Shown: positions 10,263-18,304, counted from the stretch's first letter. The stretch: 40,891 nucleotides of DNA from Propionibacteriales bacterium (GCA_009377795.1 WHTJ01000037.1:1-40891); one strand, 5' to 3'. The notes: generated by a model from the letters alone, not told the origin. A program made the numbers and translations.

Positions 10263-10997
10263 TCAGTTCAGGACCGCCGTGACCTGCGGGTAGTACCGCA
10301 TGAATGCCTCGGCCTTGGCGTCGGTGGGGAACCCGAGGTTGGGGCCCGCGTTGCGCCGCAGCTGGACACCCCGGCGGGTCGCGAGGTCGGAGTAGTAGCT
10401 CCACATGTGCTGCTGCGCCGGCAGGCACTTCATCGCCCGTTCCTTGGCGGGGTATGCCTCGGTAATGTCCAGCAGGACGTTCGGCTTGAAATCGCACTGT
10501 TCGGGCTGGTGTGGCTCGAAGAAGAACACCGGTGGTGCGCCGAGCGGATCGCCGGGCGCGTCGTAGCCGATGGCCTGGGCGAGGACCCGGGCGTGCAGCG
10601 CGAGCTGGGCCGCAACCGGGTGGTCGCCGTTGTACGGGTCGACCAGCGGATGGGTGAGCACCACGTCCGGTACGACCTCACGGTAGATACGGACGAGCGC
10701 GTCGGTGAGATCGTGGCTGGGCACGAGCGGGTAGTCGCCTGCGTCGAGGAAGCGTACTTCGGCGCCGAGCTCCTTGGCGGCCGCTTCCGCCTCGGAGCGG
10801 CGCATCGCCGTGATCTCCTCGAGGCATTTGCCGGCCCGCCACGCGCTCGCCGACTCGCCGCGCTCACCGTACGAGAGGCACACCACGACAGCACGCTCGC
10901 CGCGCTGGGTCGACGAGGCGATGACGCCCCCGGCGCGCCAGACAAAGTCGCCGGCGTGCGCGCTGACGACCAGTACGGTCCGCTCCGCGTTGCTCAC
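10263..10997 (-). CDS. galB: PIG-L-fold 4-oxalomesaconate hydratase (GalB-like)
   Basis: The 244-aa protein has the PIG-L/LmbE zinc-hydrolase fold. Its metal motif reads SAHAGDFVWRAGG instead of the deacetylase-type AHPDD. It then has VVCLSYGERGES, FLDAGDYPLVPSHDLTD and VLTHPLVDPYNGDHPVAAQL, which supplies the later His ligands. GalB from Pseudomonas putida is a PIG-L relative that hydrates 4-oxalomesaconate rather than deacetylating sugars, and the GERGES and DFVWRAGG features fit it. I chose the GTG at 10997 because AAGGAACG precedes it and the fold starts 7 residues later. It is the first gene of the operon, facing a divergent regulatory region with two dyads. Confidence 0.87.
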   Translation of the reverse strand: MSNAERTVLVVSAHAGDFVWRAGGVIASSTQRGERAVVVCLSYGERGESASAWRAGKCLEEITAMRRSEAEAAAKELGAEVRFLDAGDYPLVPSHDLTDALVRIYREVVPDVVLTHPLVDPYNGDHPVAAQLALHARVLAQAIGYDAPGDPLGAPPVFFFEPHQPEQCDFKPNVLLDITEAYPAKERAMKCLPAQQHMWSYYSDLATRRGVQLRRNAGPNLGFPTDAKAEAFMRYYPQVTAVLN

Positions 10998-11064
10998 GAC
11001 GCGTTCCTTCCGCCGATTTGACGGTCCTGACCTGTGGAGCAAAGCACAGTCCGCACAAAATCGT

Positions 11065-11093
11065 CAACAATAATGTTGCCATACCACAGTGGT
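11065..11093. promoter_or_regulatory. Candidate operators upstream of the galB operon
   Basis: In the 212-nt gap between galB and the ligM remnant there are two dyads. CAACAATAATGTTG (11065-11078) has 5-bp perfect arms (CAACA/TGTTG). ACCACAGTGGT (11083-11093) is a perfect 11-bp inverted repeat with ACCA/TGGT ends like FadR-type GntR half-sites. The same half-sites occur near 2988-3001, so one GntR protein could bind both. The local AT content is higher than in the surroundings, as expected for a promoter. Confidence 0.4.
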
Positions 11094-11181
11094 GTGGCTA
11101 TAGATGACCTAAGCGGTACGCCGCCCCAGCGAACGCAATACGTCTCAGACCGAGGTGTTCTCCGGCGAGTCAATCCTGTGA

Positions 11182-11427
<246 letters not shown>

Positions 11428-11466
11428 TAGCAGCGCGGGCCCGGCCCGCGCGAGAGAGGAGTAATA

Positions 11467-12543
11467 GTGAGACGACTGACATCGAGGTGGGGCGGAGCGA
11501 CAGCGGCCGCCATGGCGGCGATGCTGATCCTCGCCGCCTGTGGGGACGGTGATGACACCGCCGCTCCGGAAGATGGGACGGAGGACCCGGCCGGGGCGGA
11601 GGACATGGGTGACCCGGTCACCCTCAACTTGGCCCACCCGTTCCCGGCTGAGCACCACATCCAGGTGAACATGCTCGAGCCGTGGATCGAGGAGGTGGCC
11701 GCCGCCACGGACGGCACGGTCACCATCGAGACCCACCCGGCAGGAGCCCTGACGGCGCCCGAAGATGCCTACGAGAACGCGGCGGCCGGTGCCATCGACA
11801 TCGGGTGGGCGCTGAATGGGTACACGCCCGGCCGGTTCCCGCTGACCGACGTGGTGGAGATGCCGTTCACCTTCGAGAGCGCCACACAGGCCACCGACGC
11901 GCTCTGGGGCCTCTACGAGGAGTTTCCTGAGTTCCAGGAGGAGTACGGCGACGTCAAGGTCCTCGCCCTCTACACGCACGACGTCGGCAACCTGTACACC
12001 GTCGGGAACGAGATCACCGAGCCTGACCTGTCCGGGCTGACCCTGCGTGCGCCGAGTCCGACTCTGACCGCAGTGATCGAGGCCATGGGCGGGGCAGGCG
12101 TCGGGATGCCGGCACCGGAGCTCTACGACTCGCTGGACCGCGGCGTGATCGACGGCCTCATGATCGGCGACACCGGAGTCAACAGCTTCGCGCTGTACGA
12201 GGTCGTCGACCACGTGACGGTGGGCAACTTCTTCGTCGGTGCGGAGTTCATCGTGATGAACCAGGGCGCTTGGGACTCGCTCTCGTCGGCCCAGCAGGAC
12301 GCGATCGACGGGCTCATCGGGCGCGAGTGGTCGCAAGTCGGCGCCGAGAGCTACGACCGGGGCAACCAGGAGGACGTGGACTTCGAGGAGTGGGGATTCA
12401 TGGTCACCGACGTGCGCGACGACATCGAGCCCTGGCGCGAGGCCGTTCAGCCGGTGATCGACGACTGGATCGCCGAACGTGAGGCCGACGGACTTCCGGG
12501 CCAGGCCATCTACGACCGGCTGCAGGAGATCGTCGGCAACTGA
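11467..12543 (+). CDS. dctP: TRAP transporter substrate-binding lipoprotein (DctP)
   Basis: The 358-aa protein has a lipoprotein signal with lipobox LAAC (Cys25), an acidic linker (residues 26-48), and a DctP/TRAP periplasmic-binding fold beginning VTLNLAHPFPAEHHIQVN. Further on come GAIDIGWALNGYTPGRFPL, LTLRAPSPTLTAVIEAMG (the strand with the conserved Arg that binds the substrate carboxylate) and ELYDSLDRGVIDGLMIGDTG. It delivers a carboxylate to DctQM. The GTG start follows AGAGAGGAG. It lies 4 kb from dctQM, across the gal operon and after a ligM fragment, suggesting rearrangement of a once compact ligM-TRAP unit. Followed by two hairpins. Confidence 0.9.
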   Translation: MRRLTSRWGGATAAAMAAMLILAACGDGDDTAAPEDGTEDPAGAEDMGDPVTLNLAHPFPAEHHIQVNMLEPWIEEVAAATDGTVTIETHPAGALTAPEDAYENAAAGAIDIGWALNGYTPGRFPLTDVVEMPFTFESATQATDALWGLYEEFPEFQEEYGDVKVLALYTHDVGNLYTVGNEITEPDLSGLTLRAPSPTLTAVIEAMGGAGVGMPAPELYDSLDRGVIDGLMIGDTGVNSFALYEVVDHVTVGNFFVGAEFIVMNQGAWDSLSSAQQDAIDGLIGREWSQVGAESYDRGNQEDVDFEEWGFMVTDVRDDIEPWREAVQPVIDDWIAEREADGLPGQAIYDRLQEIVGN

Positions 12544-12591
12544 TCGCTGCTACGGCCGCCCCGGACTGGCGGCCGGCCGTTGAAACAACGT

Positions 12592-12627
12592 GGCGTCTCC
12601 CACCCTTTCCGTGTGGCGGGAGACGCC
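12592..12627. terminator. Hairpin between convergent genes
   Basis: GGCGTCTCCC (12592-12601) pairs perfectly with GGGAGACGCC (12618-12627) around a 16-nt loop. It lies about 50 nt after the dctP stop. There is no U-tract, which is common for actinobacterial terminators. Confidence 0.55.
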
Positions 12628-12650
12628 GTGTTCGTACGACCCGTCGAACG

Positions 12651-12692
12651 ACAAGGGGTTGCCCCGAGTTCGATCTCGGGGCAACCCCTTGT
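12651..12692. terminator. Perfect 18-bp stem hairpin, probable bidirectional terminator
   Basis: Positions 12651-12668 and 12675-12692 form a perfect 18-bp stem with a 6-nt loop (TTCGAT). It lies between the 3' ends of dctP and the repeat-containing secreted protein gene, so it could stop transcription from both sides. No T-run follows on either strand. Confidence 0.6.
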
Positions 12693-12743
12693 TCAAAAAC
12701 AACACGGACATGAAAGAGCAATGCCCGTGTATCCATCCGAGCG

Positions 12744-13244
12744 CTATTCCGCCCCACCAATACCCGAGACTCCGGCGGCGGCACCCGAGGCTGCCGCACG
12801 TTCGGAGACGTCGAGAACGCTGTGTGGGACGCCGATCCAAGCGCTGCTCACCAACTGAGCAGCACCCTGACCGACCAGAGCACCACCCTCATTCCAACGG
12901 TCCCACGCCATCTGGGTGGTCGGAGAGAGGCCGCGCTCCTGGGCGACAAGATCCAGGAGGCTGTGGGGAACGCCGATCCAAGCGCTGCTCACCAACTGAG
13001 CAGCACCCTGACCGACCATGCCGCCACCGGTATTCCAGCGATCCCACGCCAGTCGTGTGGGTTCGGAGAGCCCATCGTCTTCGCTGATCTGCTCCACAAG
13101 GTCACGTGGAACGGGCACCAAGGTGTCCTCTGACACCCCCGAGAGCCCGCTTGTGTCGGCGGCCGTAGCCGGGGCCATGCTCACGGCAAACGTCGTAGCT
13201 ATGGTTCCGGCAAGAACCGCCAGGCTGCGAGCGATGTTGCGCAT
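12744..13244 (-). CDS. Secreted protein with tandem 47-residue repeats, function unknown
   Basis: The 166-aa product starts with a Sec signal peptide (positively charged start, hydrophobic core, cleavage likely after APATAA). The mature part is built of repeats with period 47 residues, each containing AWDRWN, then VGQGAAQLVSSAWIGVPHS and LLDLVAQERGLS-type helix. Two full copies are nearly identical. The sequence before them (VPRDLVEQ, GLSEPTRLAWDRWN) and after them (VPHSVLD) are partial copies, so about 2.5-3 units are present. I chose the ATG at 13244 because AAGGAG lies 10 nt upstream and the signal peptide begins there. I recognise no family. The AWDRWN and WIGVP patches suggest an aromatic-rich helical hairpin. 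It stands alone between two catabolic blocks. Confidence 0.72.
   Translation of the reverse strand: MRNIARSLAVLAGTIATTFAVSMAPATAADTSGLSGVSEDTLVPVPRDLVEQISEDDGLSEPTRLAWDRWNTGGGMVGQGAAQLVSSAWIGVPHSLLDLVAQERGLSPTTQMAWDRWNEGGALVGQGAAQLVSSAWIGVPHSVLDVSERAAASGAAAGVSGIGGAE
12829..13018. repeat. 49-bp direct repeat inside the secreted protein gene
   Basis: Positions 12829-12877 and 12970-13018 are identical over 49 bp and lie 141 bp (47 codons) apart. They encode the QLVSSAWIGVP part of the protein repeat. Identity at the DNA level, including third positions, indicates recent duplication or gene conversion. Confidence 0.9.
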
Positions 13245-13445
13245 CTTGGTGCTACTCCTTTCGAGTCTGCCCTCCCGCGTGCATAACCGCACGGTTTGGG
13301 CTCCATTCGGCAAATACGGACTGGTGATGCGAGACAATCAAACGCCTGCTACCACCAGCGGTAACAGTCATACATCACCGGGCACGGACGGTACTGACCC
13401 GAATACTTCAAGTCAAACGACTCGCGGTGACTTGCTACATCCTGT

Positions 13446-13459
13446 CTCAGACGTCTGAG
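13446..13459. promoter_or_regulatory. Perfect 14-bp palindrome
   Basis: CTCAGACGTCTGAG is fully self-complementary. It lies in the 278-nt gap between the secreted protein start (13244) and the OB-fold gene end (13523), about 200 nt upstream of the former. It may be an operator. No regulator can be assigned. Confidence 0.3.
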
Positions 13460-13493
13460 CAAAGTCCCGTGAGGGAAATCGAACGCCAGAGGG

Positions 13494-13522
13494 CCTCCGA
13501 CTTCACTTTGCGCCTTCGGAGG
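13494..13522 (-). terminator. Terminator after the thiolase/OB-fold operon
   Basis: CCTCCGA (13494-13500) pairs with TCGGAGG (13516-13522) around a 15-nt loop, immediately after the OB-fold stop codon on the minus strand. It is followed on that strand by a pyrimidine-rich stretch. Confidence 0.5.
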
Positions 13523-13924
13523 TCAGGAATCGGATTCTGTGTCGAGTCGGAACGTGGGTAGCCCGTCGTTGAAGACGGCGACCACTTCGGCGCCCGGATG
13601 CACATCCTCGATGTCCTCGGCCTCGACCCGTGAAAGCAGCCTCGCACCTTCCCTGGTCTCGACGACGGCCACCGCAAAGGGCACCTGTGTACCGGCGCCG
13701 AGGCGGCGAACGATGGAGACGGCAAGGAGGCGGCCGTGGCCGCTGGACACACGTAAGCGGGCGTCACTGGAGCCGCAGTGGGCGCAGCGCGCTCGCGAGT
13801 AGACCCACGACGCACCACATTCGCACTGCCAGATCCGAAGTTCTTCCTCGGAAAGTCCGACCCACCATGCAGACGAGTCGGAGGTGCCCATTGAAGGCGG
13901 GGAACTGGGCCAGTCGCGTGTCAT
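13523..13924 (-). CDS. Zn-ribbon/OB-fold protein (DUF35 family)
   Basis: The 133-aa protein has an N-terminal zinc ribbon (WQCECG at about 33-37 and CAHCG at 47-51) followed by an OB-fold (GRLLAVSIVRRLG, PFAVAVVETREGARLLSRV). This is the DUF35 layout. DUF35 proteins partner with thiolase-fold enzymes. In steroid side-chain degradation the DUF35 domain of ChsH2 is required by the aldolase Ltp2. Here the start overlaps the stop of the thiolase-fold gene (ATGA), supporting a physical complex. The first zinc pair has CxC spacing rather than the more common CxxC. Last gene of a three-gene operon, followed by a hairpin. Confidence 0.85.
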   Translation of the reverse strand: MTRDWPSSPPSMGTSDSSAWWVGLSEEELRIWQCECGASWVYSRARCAHCGSSDARLRVSSGHGRLLAVSIVRRLGAGTQVPFAVAVVETREGARLLSRVEAEDIEDVHPGAEVVAVFNDGLPTFRLDTESDS

Positions 13925-15099
13925 CGGTGCGTCTCCCCCGAACCGAGAAGAAGAGTCGCGTGCGTACCCATCACGCCTCCGATGCCGTGCACCAGGGCAG
14001 TCTTGGCTCCTTGCACCTGGCGCTCGCCAGCCACGCCATGGAGCTGGTGGATCCCTTCAACCACGTGGAAGAGGCCTCCCGCAACTCCAGGATGACCTGC
14101 GGAGAGCAGTCCCCCATGAGTAGTCACCGGGAGCCTGGAACCAGGGCCTATCCCCTGCTCGGCGACCATCGCACCGGCTTCGCCCTTGTCACAGAACCCT
14201 AGGTCCTCGAGCAGTATCAGCACGGCGATGGTGAAGCAGTCGTAGAGCTCAAGCACGTCGATGTCCTTCGGCTGCAGCCCGGCCATCCGAAAGGCCGCAA
14301 CTCCGGACTCGACTGCGCCGCAGCTCGTGGGGTCCTCGGCGTCACCGATCCACGCGTGTCGTGTCCCATACCCGACGCCCAGTATCCCTACCTCGTGGGA
14401 CGCAGACGCACGCTCCGAGCTGGTCACAACGACGGCAGCGGCCCCATCGGCGATGACTGAACAGTCGAGTTTGTGCAGGGGGTCTGACACCACCGGACTG
14501 CTCAGAATCTCCTCGAGCGTCAACAGCTCCCGTTTGAAGGCATTGGGGTTGAGAGATGCATGGGCACGTATGTCACGCGCGATGCAGGCCAGCTGCTGCC
14601 GGGTTGTCCCAAAGCGTCGCATGTGCATGTCCGTGATGAGCGCATACGTCGTAGGCAGAAGGGCTTCGTGGCCGGCCTCGAACTCCGGATGCATGGGACC
14701 GTTCTGCGCGAGCTGCTCGACGACGCGTGGACCCGATGTTCGGGTGAGCAGGTCCTGTCCTCCCAGCACGACCACTGTCTCGGCCAGCCCATGCTCGACC
14801 GCCATGACCGCGTGATGAACCATGGCCACTCCGGATGCCCCGGCCAAATCGATGTTCGCGAGATAGCTGGGTTGCATGGACAGGTAGTGTGCGAGCGCCT
14901 CAACCGGGTTGGACCATCCGTCCGTACGCGAGGTGCACGTGATCAGACCGTCGACTTTCGACCAGTCGAGCCCTGCCTCAGAGAGGGCATCCGACGCCGC
15001 CGCGGCCATGAGTGGGAGTGATGAGCCGGTGTTCAACCGTCCGAGGGGCGTGGTCGCCGCCCCTGCGATCACCGCCTCCCTGTGATTGCGGCTCCTCAT
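13921..15099 (-). CDS. Thiolase-fold protein lacking catalytic cysteines; probable aldolase or atypical thiolase
   Basis: The 392-aa protein has the thiolase fold of the SCP2/acetyl-CoA acetyltransferase group: VIAGAATTPLGRL at the start, LYDCFTIAVLILLEDLGF, then THGGLLSAGHPGVAGGLFHV. The N-terminal nucleophile motif, normally CASG, reads GASG (Cys replaced by Gly87). The C-terminal Cys motif is replaced by HGIGGVMG. Ltp2-type retro-aldolases also lack these Cys residues and need a DUF35 partner, which is the next gene here. It probably cleaves a beta-hydroxyacyl-CoA rather than performing thiolysis, by inference. The ATG at 15099 overlaps the stop of the CoA synthetase gene (ATGA). The longer frame to 15216 lacks family sequence. 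Confidence 0.85.
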   Translation of the reverse strand: MRSRNHREAVIAGAATTPLGRLNTGSSLPLMAAAASDALSEAGLDWSKVDGLITCTSRTDGWSNPVEALAHYLSMQPSYLANIDLAGASGVAMVHHAVMAVEHGLAETVVVLGGQDLLTRTSGPRVVEQLAQNGPMHPEFEAGHEALLPTTYALITDMHMRRFGTTRQQLACIARDIRAHASLNPNAFKRELLTLEEILSSPVVSDPLHKLDCSVIADGAAAVVVTSSERASASHEVGILGVGYGTRHAWIGDAEDPTSCGAVESGVAAFRMAGLQPKDIDVLELYDCFTIAVLILLEDLGFCDKGEAGAMVAEQGIGPGSRLPVTTHGGLLSAGHPGVAGGLFHVVEGIHQLHGVAGERQVQGAKTALVHGIGGVMGTHATLLLGSGETHR

Positions 15100-17339
15100 G
15101 TCTGGCTCTTCAGGGTCACAAGGCCGTCCACGACACTGACGCCCATGCCCTTCTGATGGACGATGAGGGGGTTGATATCCACCTCTTCCAGCACGTCGCG
15201 GAGGCTGAACAGCCACCTGGAGAAATCTGAGATTGCCTGGGCAGCTGCCTCCACATCAGACGGTGAAGCACCCCGCACTCCATCCAGGACCTGGTTGGCA
15301 CGCAATTCACGAAGCATCACCTCGGCAACTCTCGCCGAGACGGGCGCCAACCTGATTACCCGGTCATTGAAGACCTCCGCCAGCACCCCACCCATACCCA
15401 CGACCACCACTGGCCCGAAGACGGGATCACACCTCCCACCCAGCAGAAGTTCAAGGCCAGGCTCGGCCATCCGCTGCACCAGCACCTCGAATGCTGCCCC
15501 AGGCCACGAACGGGTGAAGGCCGACACCAGCTCGTCGAACGCGGCGCCGGTCTCATCCTCGTCTGCAAGTCCGAGTCGGACCAGTCCGAAGTCTGTCTTG
15601 TGCGGAGCCGACGGAGAACAGATCTTGAGCGCCACCGGGTATCCCATGGTGGCAGCGGCCGCCGTGGCCTCCTCCTGCGTCCCGGCCATCCGCCACGCGG
15701 GTAGGGGGAGACCGATGCTGGCGAACTCCCCGAACAGATTTCCCTGCAGGGCCAGATCTGGGCGCTGGTTATCACCGAGGGTCCCCTGAGGTCGAGCGAA
15801 CGCCCTGAGCCGTTCACGGTCGTGTCCGATCAGGAACTCGTGGTGGCTGATCGCGGATTCCAGGGCACGAAGAAGCTGACTTGGACGGGAAAAGGTAGGG
15901 ATCCCGCTCCTCACGAGGTTTTCCGGCTCAAGTTGCTTCTCCAACGCGCCACCGACCCAAAGTGCAACGTGCGGGCGATCAACCGATTCCGTGATCTCAC
16001 GCAGCGTTTCGATAATCGTGTCCGGCACATGCGTGAGAATGGACACGACCACATCGACGACGGGATCATTGGCTACTGCCGACAGCGACTTCACGACAAG
16101 GTCCGGGTCGTTGATACCCGCGGTTGTGGCATCCAGGGGATTACCGATCTGAGCGTAGTCAGGCAGGAGTGGCGACAGCCGTTCCGATGTACGCGCCGAC
16201 AAAGCAGGGAAGGAGAACCCACTCTCGCCGGCCAGATCACTCAGCAAGGCGTTGTTCCCTCCCGATACGGAAACACCACCGAGACGGCGGCCGCGGATGG
16301 GCTGACGCAGGCTAAACAGCTGCGCCGCATCGACGAGCTCATCGGCGTCTCTTACACGAATGACGCCGAACTCCTGGCAGGCAGCGTCGACCACGTCGTC
16401 GGAACCCGTGACGGCTCCCGTGTGGGAGAGAGCCGCGCGCGCACCCGCTTCCGACCGTCCGATCTTCAGCAGTAGCAAGGGGACGCCTCGTTCGGCTGCC
16501 TCTACGGCCAACGCCGCGAACTCCCAACCACTCCTGATGCTCTCCAGCACCAGCGCGACAGCGCCGGTGTCGGGGAGACTGACGAGGTAGCGAGCGAAGT
16601 CCAAGGCGCCCAGGTCCGCGTCGTTGCCCGAACTGATCTGGTGGGAGACGCCGACACCAACCCTGTGGGCATTCCACATGACGTTGACCTGGCCCAGCCC
16701 CCCGCTCTGGCTCACCACGGCCATCCTGCCCGGTGGGCACGGCCAGTCCAGAGTCGCAGTGGTCGTCAGTGCGAACCCGGCCGGGACGTTGATGATGCCG
16801 TTGCAGTTGGGGCCGATGACTCGTAGCCCGGTCCGCCGCACAACATCGACGATGCCTGTCTGCGCGGATCCCCCTGCCGCCGTGCCCAGCTCCGCGTACC
16901 CGCCGGAGAAGACCGTGGCCACGTGGGCCCCTGCGTTATGGGCGTCCTCCAAACATCCCACGACGCCGCCTGAGGGTACGGCGACGGCGACGTGGTCCGG
17001 CGCTCCAGGGAGGGCACCAAGCGTCGGGTATGCGGGGATGCCCATGACCGTCTCACGTCGTGGGTTGACGGGCCAGATGTCTCCCCCGAAGCCTGAGCCG
17101 ACCAGACGAGCCATGAGGCGACCGCCGAACTTCGAGGAGTCCTCGCTGGCCCCAACCACCGCAACGCTACGCGGTGCGAAGACCGGCCACAGATCTGAAG
17201 GCGCCAGTGATTCCGTCCGGGCCTGATGTGCTGCGGCCGGAGGGGTTGGAGAGCACGTTCCAAGATGACCGTTCATGACGCCTGTGCCCGACCACCGGTC
17301 CAACGATTGATCGCTCCCGCCACCAGGATCCTTCTCCAT
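15096..17339 (-). CDS. ADP-forming acyl-CoA synthetase (acetate-CoA ligase family)
   Basis: The 747-aa single-chain enzyme has a CoA-binding domain (VFAPRSVAVVGASEDSSKFG), succinyl-CoA synthetase-like domains (VIGPNCNGIINVP, VSQSGGLGQ), the phospho-His loop (SHTGAVTGSDDVVDAAC), and a C-terminal ATP-grasp domain (GYPVALKICSPSAPHKTDFG and ELLLGGRCDPVFGPVVVVG). It makes an acyl-CoA from an acid, ATP and CoA, or runs in reverse. Homology starts about 50 residues in, so the start is uncertain: ATG 17339 has GGGG 5 nt upstream, and ATG 17276 is also possible. It heads the operon with the thiolase-fold and OB-fold genes. Two GTTCC-N7-GGAAC sites lie in its upstream region. Confidence 0.85.
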   Translation of the reverse strand: MEKDPGGGSDQSLDRWSGTGVMNGHLGTCSPTPPAAAHQARTESLAPSDLWPVFAPRSVAVVGASEDSSKFGGRLMARLVGSGFGGDIWPVNPRRETVMGIPAYPTLGALPGAPDHVAVAVPSGGVVGCLEDAHNAGAHVATVFSGGYAELGTAAGGSAQTGIVDVVRRTGLRVIGPNCNGIINVPAGFALTTTATLDWPCPPGRMAVVSQSGGLGQVNVMWNAHRVGVGVSHQISSGNDADLGALDFARYLVSLPDTGAVALVLESIRSGWEFAALAVEAAERGVPLLLLKIGRSEAGARAALSHTGAVTGSDDVVDAACQEFGVIRVRDADELVDAAQLFSLRQPIRGRRLGGVSVSGGNNALLSDLAGESGFSFPALSARTSERLSPLLPDYAQIGNPLDATTAGINDPDLVVKSLSAVANDPVVDVVVSILTHVPDTIIETLREITESVDRPHVALWVGGALEKQLEPENLVRSGIPTFSRPSQLLRALESAISHHEFLIGHDRERLRAFARPQGTLGDNQRPDLALQGNLFGEFASIGLPLPAWRMAGTQEEATAAAATMGYPVALKICSPSAPHKTDFGLVRLGLADEDETGAAFDELVSAFTRSWPGAAFEVLVQRMAEPGLELLLGGRCDPVFGPVVVVGMGGVLAEVFNDRVIRLAPVSARVAEVMLRELRANQVLDGVRGASPSDVEAAAQAISDFSRWLFSLRDVLEEVDINPLIVHQKGMGVSVVDGLVTLKSQT

Positions 17340-17377
17340 CCCAGCCCCGGCAGTGAATGGCCGGGGACCTCACTCAC

Positions 17378-17394
17378 GTTCCTTTGAGAGGAAC
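17378..17394. promoter_or_regulatory. GTTCC-N7-GGAAC operator, copy 1
   Basis: The 17-bp dyad GTTCCTTTGAGAGGAAC has arms that are perfect over 6 bp. It lies about 40 nt upstream of the CoA synthetase start, within its leader or promoter. It is one of four sites with identical arms and spacing in block 2. Confidence 0.65.
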
Positions 17395-17545
17395 ACACAC
17401 GCTGGCTCGGACATCGACTAGCCAGGGCCCTCGACCGCCGGCCTCTGGGGAAATGTGTGCAATCTATCTCAATGTAGAAGGCCTGTACAACCCTTGACCC
17501 CTCGCTCGCCGCTCTGTCAACATCAAGACAACCTCTGGGCCCAGT

Positions 17546-17562
17546 GTTCCTCTTAGGGGAAC
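17546..17562. promoter_or_regulatory. GTTCC-N7-GGAAC operator, copy 2
   Basis: GTTCC-TCTTAGG-GGAAC extends to 7-bp perfect arms (GTGTTCC/GGAACAC, 17544-17564). It lies 83 nt upstream of the isochorismatase-like gene. TTGACC at 17494 could be the -35 box of that gene's promoter, placing the site just downstream of the start of transcription. The -10 assignment is weak. Confidence 0.65.
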
Positions 17563-17644
17563 ACTCTCGATGATGTGCGCGGGAACGACTCGAGGCGTCG
17601 ACTACCGAGGGCGGGGGCGGAGCTGAGACAACGAGGAGTGGTGC

Positions 17645-18304
17645 ATGAGCGGTCAAAGTCCGCCAGACGAGTTTGCGGTCACTGATGCCGTTGCCGAGGT
17701 TGCACGCGAGCGAACCGCACTGCTGGTCGTCGACATGCAGAAAGCGTTCATGCAGTCGACGTCCTCGCTGAGCCAGGTTGGACTCGATCCTGAGCGCCTG
17801 CGGCCTGCCATCCCCGGCACTCTGCAACTGGTCGAGGCCGCCCGTCGAGCAAACGTCCCGCGGATTTTCACCAGGTACGTCTATCTCCCGGGTATGGCCG
17901 ACTTCGGACCCGTCCGAACGCGCAGATCGGCGCTCCGACGGCAGATCGGCTCATTGGCATTCGGCTCCACGGAGTCCGAACTTCTGGACGAGCTGCGCGT
18001 CGAGGATGACGAGTTCATCATCGACAAATCACGTCCCAGCGCGTTCTATGGAACTCGCCTGGAGCCGCTCCTGCGAAGCCTCGGCACCCAGGCTCTCGTC
18101 GTGTGCGGGGTTACGACCAACATCTGTGTGGAGACGACAGTTCGGGACGCAGGCCAGAGGGACTACGACACGTTCGTTGCACGCGATGCGGTGGCGGAGT
18201 ACAGCGACTCACGGCACAACCACGCGCTGGAAGCCATCGCTTGGACCTTTGGGCAGGTCGTCTCGGTACGTGACGTGGTGCTCGCCTGGACGGATGACAC
18301 CTGA
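17645..18304 (+). CDS. Isochorismatase-family cysteine hydrolase
   Basis: The 219-aa product has the isochorismatase-like fold with the Asp-Lys-Cys triad visible: Asp30 in ALLVVDMQ, Lys128 in IIDKSRPSAFYGT, and Cys161 in GVTTNICVETTVRDA, preceded by the usual cis-peptide region. These enzymes hydrolyse amides such as nicotinamide, N-carbamoyl compounds or biuret. The triad favours amidase activity rather than true isochorismatase. GAGGAG precedes the ATG. It is transcribed divergently from the CoA synthetase operon and shares the GTTCC-N7-GGAAC regulatory region, so it probably releases the acid that is then activated to a CoA thioester. The substrate is not identifiable. The N-terminal 20 residues are an extension. 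Confidence 0.88.
   Translation: MSGQSPPDEFAVTDAVAEVARERTALLVVDMQKAFMQSTSSLSQVGLDPERLRPAIPGTLQLVEAARRANVPRIFTRYVYLPGMADFGPVRTRRSALRRQIGSLAFGSTESELLDELRVEDDEFIIDKSRPSAFYGTRLEPLLRSLGTQALVVCGVTTNICVETTVRDAGQRDYDTFVARDAVAEYSDSRHNHALEAIAWTFGQVVSVRDVVLAWTDDT

Noticed and set aside
12829-13018. Possible CRISPR-like direct repeats
   Set aside because: There are only two copies, 141 bp apart and in frame within a gene encoding repeated protein units. They are coding repeats.
12590-13087. 165-codon plus-strand frame downstream of dctP
   Set aside because: It runs through two hairpins and antisense to the signal-peptide protein. Its repeated residues mirror the opposite-strand repeat.
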